A DNA stretch of 12,150 nucleotides from Fidelibacterota bacterium (GTDB lineage Bacteria > Fidelibacterota > Marinisomatia > Marinisomatales > UBA1611), in assembly GCA_002717915.1 (NCBI GenBank), contig PBCV01000030.1:12662-24811 (forward strand), in the 5' to 3' direction. Shown here one piece after another: positions 7,398 to 12,150 of this stretch (the stretch's first letter is position 1; each line of letters begins with the position of its first letter). Made by a program: the position numbers and the translations under genes. Under the pieces are notes generated by a model. The model worked only from the letters and a program-made list of their open reading frames with translations, was not told the DNA's origin and ran no database searches.

Positions 7398-8011
7398 TGG
7401 AATTTATAAATCCTCTAAAAGTCAAATATCCGATTGTAATCCGCTTAACTGCGTTACTGGGGATCGGGCTGGTGATCCTGAATTTCCTGGTTTTCCCACG
7501 ATTCGGGAACAGTCTGGAGTTTGAAGATGTGGAACAAATTATAATTGAGAATATTGATATTCCACAAACCCAGCAGATTGACAACACCCCGCCGCCGCCA
7601 AGGCCTTCAATCCCTGTTCCATCGGATGATGAAGATATTGCGGAAGATCTAACTCTGGATGAGTTGGACTTTGATGATTTTTCAAATTTAGATGCGCCGC
7701 CGCCGCCGCCATCAGGGCCTAAAGTGGTCTTCATACCTTATGATGACCCGCCGGTTGCTATGACGCCTATAAAGCCGGTTTATCCAGAAATTGCACAGGA
7801 AGCGGGAATTGAAGGCGTAGTGGTCGTCCAAGCATTCATTGATGCAAAAGGCCGTGTAAAGGAAACCCTGATCTTAAAGGGAGTACCAAACACTGGCCTA
7901 GATGAAGCTGCCATGACAGCTATTCGAAAAACACGTTTTCGGCCAGCCAGACAACGGGAGCGGGCCGTGGGAGTCTGGATATCTATCCCGGTAAATTTTA
8001 AGTTAAAATAA
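7397..8011 (+). CDS. tonB: TonB family energy transducer
   Basis: This 204-residue protein has the TonB layout. A cytoplasmic start is followed by one membrane helix (about 13-33), a proline/acid-rich periplasmic linker and a TonB C-terminal domain (about 127-204). The C-terminal domain shows PVYPEIAQEAGIEGVVVVQ (128-146), then an IDAKGRV turn and ATGR-like end strands with RKTRFRPA (177-184). The linker holds PPPP (65-68) and PPPPP (101-105), either side of a strongly acidic stretch (77-95). This linker is shorter and more acidic than the Glu-Pro/Lys-Pro linker of E. coli TonB. Its job is to carry energy from ExbB/ExbD to outer-membrane receptors, none of which is encoded here. It is the last gene of the module and faces the sdh operon tail to tail. 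Confidence 0.92.
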   Translation: MEFINPLKVKYPIVIRLTALLGIGLVILNFLVFPRFGNSLEFEDVEQIIIENIDIPQTQQIDNTPPPPRPSIPVPSDDEDIAEDLTLDELDFDDFSNLDAPPPPPSGPKVVFIPYDDPPVAMTPIKPVYPEIAQEAGIEGVVVVQAFIDAKGRVKETLILKGVPNTGLDEAAMTAIRKTRFRPARQRERAVGVWISIPVNFKLK

Positions 8012-8038
8012 AGAACTCTATAATTTTCCTATATACCT
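8012..8038. other. Short gap between convergent genes tonB and sdhB
   Basis: Only 27 AT-rich bases separate the two convergent stop codons. No GC-rich stem with a T tract is visible, so an intrinsic terminator is not evident. Transcripts from either side may overlap into the facing gene or end by a factor-dependent route. Confidence 0.5.
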
Positions 8039-8791
8039 TCAGTCTGAATTTCCAAATACTTTTTTCCATAACCAAATAACGGGGTCATAAAATCGGTCAA
8101 CAACACGCTCCTTCATTGGAATAATACCATTATCAGTGATTTGAATATGCTCGGGGCAGACATCTGTACAACAACGGGTAATATTACACATTCCTGATCC
8201 AAAATCTTCCTTGATCGCTGGAATTCTATCTTCGATATCTAGAGGATGCATATCCAAACCGGCTAAACGAATCATAAACCTTGGTCCGACAAAGTTTTCT
8301 TTTTGATCATGATCTCGCAATACATGACACACATTCTGGCATAGATAGCACTCGATACATTTTCGAAATTCCTGAATTCTATCTACATCTTCCTGGTACA
8401 TCCTGTAATTTCCTCTTTCGTCTTTCTGTGATGGGTCAGGTTTGAATGGAATTATCCGCTTATTTTGTTCAAAGTTCCAAGATACATTTGCTGTTAAATC
8501 TTTTATTACAGGGAATGTTTTTATAGGACGTACAAAAATAGTTTCATCAGATTCATATTCATTCATCCGTGTCATGCAGGCCAGCTTTGGTTTACCATTA
8601 ATCTCCATACTACAGGAACCACATTTTCCTGCCTTGCAGTTCCATCGGACTGCTAGGTCATTGGCCTGTTCAGCTTGGATACGATGAATGGCGTCCAAAA
8701 CAACCATACCTTTGTCAACTTCAATCTGGTAGTCCAACAATTCACCACTTGATGCATCACCGCGAAAAAGTTTAAATGTTCTTAATGCCAT
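8039..8791 (-). CDS. sdhB: Succinate dehydrogenase/fumarate reductase iron-sulfur subunit
   Basis: This 250-residue protein passes electrons from the flavoprotein to the quinone site at the inner membrane. It has the three cluster motifs. The [2Fe-2S] ligands are C52, C57, C60 and C72. For the [4Fe-4S] and [3Fe-4S] clusters, C145, C148, C151 and C155 lie in CIECYLCQNVC and C202, C208 and C212 in CNITRCCTDVCP. By spacing to E. coli SdhB, 145/148/151/212 bind [4Fe-4S] and 155/202/208 bind [3Fe-4S]. C207 is an extra cysteine beside C208. The CIECYLCQ and CNITRCC patterns recall the mycobacterial Sdh1/actinobacterial type more than E. coli SdhB. The start has AAGGA (8801-8805) inside the end of sdhA, 9 bases upstream. 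It is the last gene of the sdh operon. Whether the enzyme runs as succinate oxidase or fumarate reductase cannot be told from this. Confidence 0.93.
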   Translation of the reverse strand: MALRTFKLFRGDASSGELLDYQIEVDKGMVVLDAIHRIQAEQANDLAVRWNCKAGKCGSCSMEINGKPKLACMTRMNEYESDETIFVRPIKTFPVIKDLTANVSWNFEQNKRIIPFKPDPSQKDERGNYRMYQEDVDRIQEFRKCIECYLCQNVCHVLRDHDQKENFVGPRFMIRLAGLDMHPLDIEDRIPAIKEDFGSGMCNITRCCTDVCPEHIQITDNGIIPMKERVVDRFYDPVIWLWKKVFGNSD

Positions 8792-8797
8792 GTCATT

Positions 8798-10639
8798 TTA
8801 TCCTTCACCAGCGACTTCTTTTTCCAATTCATCAATGGATAAGTTGGCAATTCTCTCCAGTTCATTGTTGGGCTGTTGGCGATCTGTCTTTCGAACCACC
8901 ATATTCCCATCTTTTCCTTTATGAATAACCACATTTGATTGCAACCATTCATCCTGTTCTCCTGGGAAATCAACCCTTGTGTGGGCTCCGCGGCTTTCCT
9001 CCCGCATGAGGGCTGACCTAGCAACTGATTCTGCTGTAATCATCAAATTTCGCAAAGCGAGTGCTTCATGCCAACCAGGATTATATTGTGAAGCACCATT
9101 AGCTTTTACTTCTTTATAAGATTTTTTCAAGGATTCTAGGTTGGTGATCCCTTCCAATAACAACTCTGCACTTCGAATAATACCCACATTACTTTGCATA
9201 TTTTCCTCGAGGTCCTCATGCAATAGATAGGGGTTTTCACCTGACTCCCTGTTTAGAATTGCCGTCGCAGCGCGGATGATCACTTTCGCTTCTTCATCTA
9301 CAATCCCTGCCAAGTTGGAAATTCCTCGGATATATTTGGCTACTCCTACGCCGGCAAGCTTTCCAAACACAAGTAAATCAGATAATGAATTCCCACCAAG
9401 GCGATTGGCCCCATGCATCCCACCTGAACACTCCCCGCAGGCAAACAGGCCGGGAACCTGTGACATTTGTGAATCTGCATCCACCCGAATTCCCCCCATC
9501 ATATAATGCAGGGTCGGGCCAACTTCCATTGGATCAGTGGTTATATCCAACTCTGCGAGCACTTTAAACTGATGATACATAGAGGGTAATTTTTTCTTGA
9601 TATCCTCAGCTTTACGTTGGCTGGCAATATCGAGGAAAGCACCACCATGGGGGCTCCCTCTGCCAGCTTTTACCTCTTTTCGAATTGCACGAGCTACTAC
9701 ATCACGAGTCAAAAGTTCTGGGGGGCGACGGGCATCTTTATCTCCGGCTAACCACCGGGCAGCTTCTTCTTCAGTATCTGCTGTTTCAGAAGCAAAACGT
9801 TCAGGTATATTTTCAAACATGAACCGTTGCCCCTCACTATTTATCAGAATTCCACCTTCACCCCGTACACCTTCAGTGACTAGTGTGCCACGTACAGAGG
9901 GCGGCCAGACCATTCCAGTAGGATGAAACTGTGTAAATTCCATGTCTATGAGTTCTGCACCAGCTTCGTAAGCCATGGCATGTCCATCACCTGTATACTC
10001 CCATGAGTTAGAAGTAATTTTCCATGCTTTACCACCGCCACCGGTAGCAAAGATCACAGCACCAGCTTTAAAAATTATAAATTGTCCCGTTTCGCGCCAC
10101 ATGGCTACCATCCCGGAAATTCTGTCACCATCCTTCAAAAGATCAAGGCCAGTACATTCCATGTATACTTCTATACCCTGATGAATGCCATGATCCTGGA
10201 GGGTGCGGATGATCTCCAATCCAGTTCGGTCACCAACATGGGCTAATCGGGGATAGCGGTGCCCACCAAAATTTCGCTGATTGATCAATCCTTTCTTTGT
10301 TCGATCAAAAACGGCACCCCATTCTTCCAATTCCCGAACCCGGTCCGGGGCGTGTTTAGCGTGGAGTTCTGCCATACGCCACACATTTAAAAATTTCCCA
10401 CCACGCATCGTATCACGGAAATGGACTTTCCAGTGGTCCCGGTTATCCACATTCCCTAAGGCTGCGGCAACGCCACCCTCAGCCATTACCGTATGCGCCT
10501 TACCTAATAGTGACTTACATATCAGACCTGTGCTCAATCCTTGGCTTGAACATTCGATAGCAGCACTTAATCCCGCGCCTCCAGCACCCACAACTAGGAC
10601 ATCGTGTTCTATGGTTTGAATTTCAGATATATCCAACAT
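8798..10639 (-). CDS. sdhA: Succinate dehydrogenase/fumarate reductase flavoprotein subunit
   Basis: This 613-residue catalytic subunit oxidises succinate to fumarate, or does the reverse. The FAD fold shows GAGGAG at 18-23. His49 in KAHTVMAEGG aligns with the covalent FAD histidine of E. coli SdhA. Active-site residues match the family: H239 in HPTG, T255/E256 in TEGVRGEGG, R312 in RDVVARAI (proton shuttle), H378 in HYMMGG and R413 in HGANRLGGNS. The full-length C-terminal domain is present. Stretches such as DTMRGGKFLNVWRMAELHA and WEYTGDGHA strongly recall the mycobacterial Sdh1 flavoprotein (Rv0248c type), from memory and not from a search. The start overlaps the membrane-subunit stop by one base (TAATG on the minus strand at 10641-10637), and no strong ribosome site is seen, so translational coupling is likely. 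sdhB follows after 6 bases. Confidence 0.95.
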   Translation of the reverse strand: MLDISEIQTIEHDVLVVGAGGAGLSAAIECSSQGLSTGLICKSLLGKAHTVMAEGGVAAALGNVDNRDHWKVHFRDTMRGGKFLNVWRMAELHAKHAPDRVRELEEWGAVFDRTKKGLINQRNFGGHRYPRLAHVGDRTGLEIIRTLQDHGIHQGIEVYMECTGLDLLKDGDRISGMVAMWRETGQFIIFKAGAVIFATGGGGKAWKITSNSWEYTGDGHAMAYEAGAELIDMEFTQFHPTGMVWPPSVRGTLVTEGVRGEGGILINSEGQRFMFENIPERFASETADTEEEAARWLAGDKDARRPPELLTRDVVARAIRKEVKAGRGSPHGGAFLDIASQRKAEDIKKKLPSMYHQFKVLAELDITTDPMEVGPTLHYMMGGIRVDADSQMSQVPGLFACGECSGGMHGANRLGGNSLSDLLVFGKLAGVGVAKYIRGISNLAGIVDEEAKVIIRAATAILNRESGENPYLLHEDLEENMQSNVGIIRSAELLLEGITNLESLKKSYKEVKANGASQYNPGWHEALALRNLMITAESVARSALMREESRGAHTRVDFPGEQDEWLQSNVVIHKGKDGNMVVRKTDRQQPNNELERIANLSIDELEKEVAGEG

Positions 10640-11451
10640 TAAAAACCCCAGGTACCGTAATCAATCCATTGACCTGAAGATACCATACGCACATAATAAT
10701 CTGCAAAAGCAACCCATATCATGCTGATCCAGGCCCAAAACATGTGCCGACCATTCAACCGGGAAATTCCCTTCCAAAGTTTATATCTCACTTTTTGCTG
10801 TCCACTAGGACAGGTAAAACAATCCAGTTTACCGCCAGCAAGATGGCGAAACGCATGGCAGCCGAAAGCATAGCCCGCCAAAAGAAGGGGATTAACTAAA
10901 AGGATAACAGATCCTACTCCAATGCCAAATTCACCGCCCCGGAACAAAGATATAACACCATCATATGATAATATCGCCACAAAGCCCAAAGCGATATATA
11001 GGGTAAATCGATGTAGATTCTGAAACACTAGAAGGGCAATTTCTCCCTTATAGTTCTTTTGTGGTATCCCTGATACAGCACAGGCCGGAGGGGATAAAAA
11101 ATATGCACGGTAATAAAATTTTCTGTAATAATAACAGGTCATTCGGAAAGATAAAGGACCCGCAAGAATTAAAATAGCGGGCGTGGCTGGAATTAGACTT
11201 GGCCACCATCCAGGCCATGAACCAAACCAAGCATGTCCAATCGGGGCAGCGCCTTTAATCCCTTCTTTAATGAATAAAAGTGGGGAATAAAACGGAGACA
11301 AATAACCACCAAACCCTTCCATCCCAGCACTCCACCAATAATGGTTGCCTTGAAACATGGCCCATGTAGTATAAACAACAAAACCTAGAAAACCCAGACC
11401 AGTCCATAATGGTTCTACCCACCATTTATCAGTTCTTTGGGTTTTTATCAA
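10639..11451 (-). CDS. sdhC: Succinate dehydrogenase membrane anchor subunit, five-helix type
   Basis: This 270-residue integral membrane protein holds the dehydrogenase on the membrane and would supply the quinone and haem sites. About five hydrophobic segments are visible (about 16-34, 88-106, 139-166, 176-198, 235-255), which fits a single anchor replacing separate SdhC and SdhD. Candidate haem-ligand histidines in or near helices are H147, H199, H203 and H236; H37 and H73 lie in the periplasmic-looking first loop, which contains YLSPFYSP. A CFTC pair (C211, C214) lies in the loop after helix four. Position and length match the mycobacterial Sdh1 membrane subunit (Rv0249c type). The start codon is TTG at 11451-11449; no upstream in-frame start was found, and the next Met (32) would delete the first helix. 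A strong AGAGGA ribosome site lies 7 bases upstream. Confidence 0.85.
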   Translation of the reverse strand: MIKTQRTDKWWVEPLWTGLGFLGFVVYTTWAMFQGNHYWWSAGMEGFGGYLSPFYSPLLFIKEGIKGAAPIGHAWFGSWPGWWPSLIPATPAILILAGPLSFRMTCYYYRKFYYRAYFLSPPACAVSGIPQKNYKGEIALLVFQNLHRFTLYIALGFVAILSYDGVISLFRGGEFGIGVGSVILLVNPLLLAGYAFGCHAFRHLAGGKLDCFTCPSGQQKVRYKLWKGISRLNGRHMFWAWISMIWVAFADYYVRMVSSGQWIDYGTWGF

Positions 11452-11458
11452 ATTATTA

Positions 11459-11464
11459 TCCTCT
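11459..11464 (-). promoter_or_regulatory. Ribosome binding site supporting a TTG start for sdhC
   Basis: On the minus strand AGAGGA is followed by 7 bases and then TTG at 11451-11449. The strength and spacing of this site are the main reason to accept TTG as the start, as no ATG or GTG in frame lies close by. Confidence 0.75.
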
Positions 11465-11511
11465 ACTTGGTTCTGCGCTAAAAATCATTGTTAGAAGTAT
11501 AAACAGGTATA

Positions 11512-11529
11512 ACTGATAAAAAGATCAGT
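11512..11529. repeat. Perfect 6-bp inverted repeat, possible operator
   Basis: ACTGAT (11512-11517) and ATCAGT (11524-11529) flank a 6-base A-rich centre. It lies about 60 bases upstream of the sdhC start, just upstream of the TATAC boxes, where a transcription factor controlling respiration genes could bind. No known operator consensus was recognised. Confidence 0.3.
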
Positions 11530-11593
11530 CATAGCACAATAATTCATACTGAAAATCCAACATGAAAAATTAAGCCTGTAAATACCGTTGAGC

Positions 11594-11620
11594 ACGAAGA
11601 ATCAGGATGAGGATTCTCGT
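11594..11620 (-). terminator. Hairpin just after the 11622 stop, weak terminator candidate
   Basis: On the minus strand, beginning 2 bases after the TAG stop, ACGAGAATC and GATTCTTCGT can pair over nine base pairs with one bulged base around an 8-base loop. The position is right for a transcript-end hairpin, but no T tract follows directly, so it may instead stabilise the mRNA 3' end or be incidental. Confidence 0.35.
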
Positions 11621-11621
11621 T

Positions 11622-12071
11622 CTACTTTTTCAGAGTAATTGAAAAATAAGTACTTGTGATCCACAATATAGTCAAAACATGAACCAGGGGTAAAAATGGT
11701 GATGTAGGGATAAAATTCAGCATCATATAATAAATCCCTACCAAGATAATAAACATAACACCCAATAGTACATTGCGGGCGAGAGAAGTGCCCATACGGG
11801 TCACCTGTACATAGGCTATGATCAATAAGCCAATGCCGGTAAGCCACAATCCAAAAAACCTATAGATCACCCTGAGATATGCTGGTAAATGGGCATTGAT
11901 TTCTTCCGCAAACAATGTGTTAAATGATGTTTGAAGCAGGGCCTCATTTGGCTGCTGGTCCAGCATCCATGGTTCCGGATGGAAACACCATTCCAGGCCC
12001 AGACCTAAGGCAGCCAGACCTATTAAAAAAACTGGAATCCAGACTAAATTATGAATTGTCCGTTTTTGCAT
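11622..12071 (-). CDS. Four-helix inner-membrane protein, unrecognised
   Basis: This 149-residue protein has four predicted membrane helices at about 9-29, 69-90, 98-119 and 125-144. Charges (RK near the N-terminus, R92 and R99 in the middle loop, KK at the end) place both ends in the cytoplasm. A ~40-residue periplasmic loop (about 30-68) follows the first helix and carries FHPEPWMLD. The segment YLRVIYRFFGLWLTGIGLL (65-83) is vaguely like DUF4345/DoxX-like small membrane proteins, but this is only a resemblance from memory. The start has AGGA very close to the ATG (CAGGAAAATG). It overlaps the tail of the upstream gene by 23 bases, suggesting translational coupling. It is upstream of the sdh genes but separated by 170 bases, so a functional link is not shown. 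Function unknown. Confidence 0.7.
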   Translation of the reverse strand: MQKRTIHNLVWIPVFLIGLAALGLGLEWCFHPEPWMLDQQPNEALLQTSFNTLFAEEINAHLPAYLRVIYRFFGLWLTGIGLLIIAYVQVTRMGTSLARNVLLGVMFIILVGIYYMMLNFIPTSPFLPLVHVLTILWITSTYFSITLKK

Positions 12072-12150
12072 TTTCCTGTGTTTGTATACTGAAAGGTCCC
12101 TTCGACATTACAGCATTATAAAATCCTTCAAAAAACTTTTCTTCACCTAG
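12049..12150 (-). CDS. C-terminal fragment of a gene entering from the right edge
   Basis: From the right edge a minus-strand frame runs 33 codons to a TAA at 12051-12049. It encodes a plausible protein end (LGEEKFFEGFYNAVMSKG, then PFSI and a polar tail), with aromatic and charged residues placed as in a real helix and turn. The stop lies 23 bases inside the next gene (start 12071), an overlap expected of adjacent co-translated genes. The pattern of LG, a short charged helix and a Gly-Pro turn near the end loosely recalls the C-terminus of DUF885 proteins, but the fragment is too short to assign. The other two minus-strand frames hit stops near the edge. Confidence 0.55.
   Translation of the reverse strand, partial: LGEEKFFEGFYNAVMSKGPFSIQTQENAKTDNS

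Larger units (their letters stand above)
11465..11621. other. Leader/intergenic region upstream of the sdh operon
   Basis: No gene is seen between the stop of the upstream membrane protein (11622) and the sdhC ribosome site. On the minus strand a TATACT box (11501-11496, 5 of 6 to a -10) and a TATACC box (11511-11506) sit in two similar copies 10 bases apart (GTATAAAC and GTATAAC on the plus strand). I found no good -35 at the right distance from either. The region also holds two inverted repeats, at 11512-11529 and 11594-11620. The operon promoter probably lies here, but I cannot place it with confidence. Confidence 0.4.

Noticed and set aside
7586..7710. CCG runs as a repeat element
   Set aside because: They are explained by poly-proline codons in the TonB linker; kept only as a note on that gene.
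8442..8687. 81-codon plus-strand frame inside sdhB
   Set aside because: It is antisense to the conserved [2Fe-2S] domain of sdhB, with no start signals.
9597..9926. 109-codon plus-strand frame inside sdhA
   Set aside because: It is antisense to a well conserved flavoprotein, rich in Arg/Ser/Pro as expected of a shadow frame, and has no promoter or ribosome site.
10281..10619. 112-codon plus-strand frame inside sdhA
   Set aside because: It is opposite the FAD-binding region of sdhA; its composition follows the opposite strand.

Overview
The window reads as a chromosomal segment of a Gram-negative bacterium, most likely from the Fibrobacteres-Chlorobi-Bacteroidetes (FCB) superphylum. A marine lineage such as Marinimicrobia (SAR406) is my best guess but is not proven. 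The reasons are a four-gene ExbB-ExbD-ExbD-TonB energising module, secreted proteins with signal peptides ending in FGQ, Asp-rich secreted repeat proteins, an S41 C-terminal processing protease, and moderate GC. I see no mobile element, CRISPR array, rRNA or tRNA.

Layout. (1) About 1-3150, minus strand: two adjacent secreted FG-GAP/VCBS-like proteins. The downstream one runs off the left edge. They share an N-terminal module and look like tandem paralogues; the upstream one carries a large unrecognised region and an acidic, proline-rich tail. (2) 3151-3406: a divergent intergenic region with a good sigma70-like promoter for the minus-strand pair and a weaker one for the plus-strand genes. (3) 3407-8011, plus strand: a putative outer-membrane protein, a CtpA-type protease, then exbB, exbD, a second exbD and tonB. 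The last three genes are joined by one-base stop/start overlaps. (4) 8039-11451, minus strand: a three-gene succinate dehydrogenase/fumarate reductase operon in the order membrane subunit (TTG start), flavoprotein, iron-sulfur protein. Its sequence features recall the mycobacterial Sdh1 type rather than the E. coli type. (5) 11452-11621: leader region with two inverted repeats. (6) 11622-12071, minus strand: an unrecognised four-helix membrane protein, overlapped at its 5' end by the C-terminus of a further gene that enters from the right edge.

How the parts fit. The ExbB/ExbD/TonB genes would use the proton gradient to drive uptake through outer-membrane receptors, none of which is encoded here. 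The succinate dehydrogenase links the TCA cycle to the quinone pool. The left-hand secreted proteins, the putative outer-membrane protein and the protease are envelope components of unknown specific role. Nothing here is clearly a new defence or mobile system. The items most worth a second look are the tandem secreted paralogues, the mycobacterial-like Sdh in an apparent Gram-negative, the G-rich tract at 2140-2162, and the uncharacterised membrane protein.
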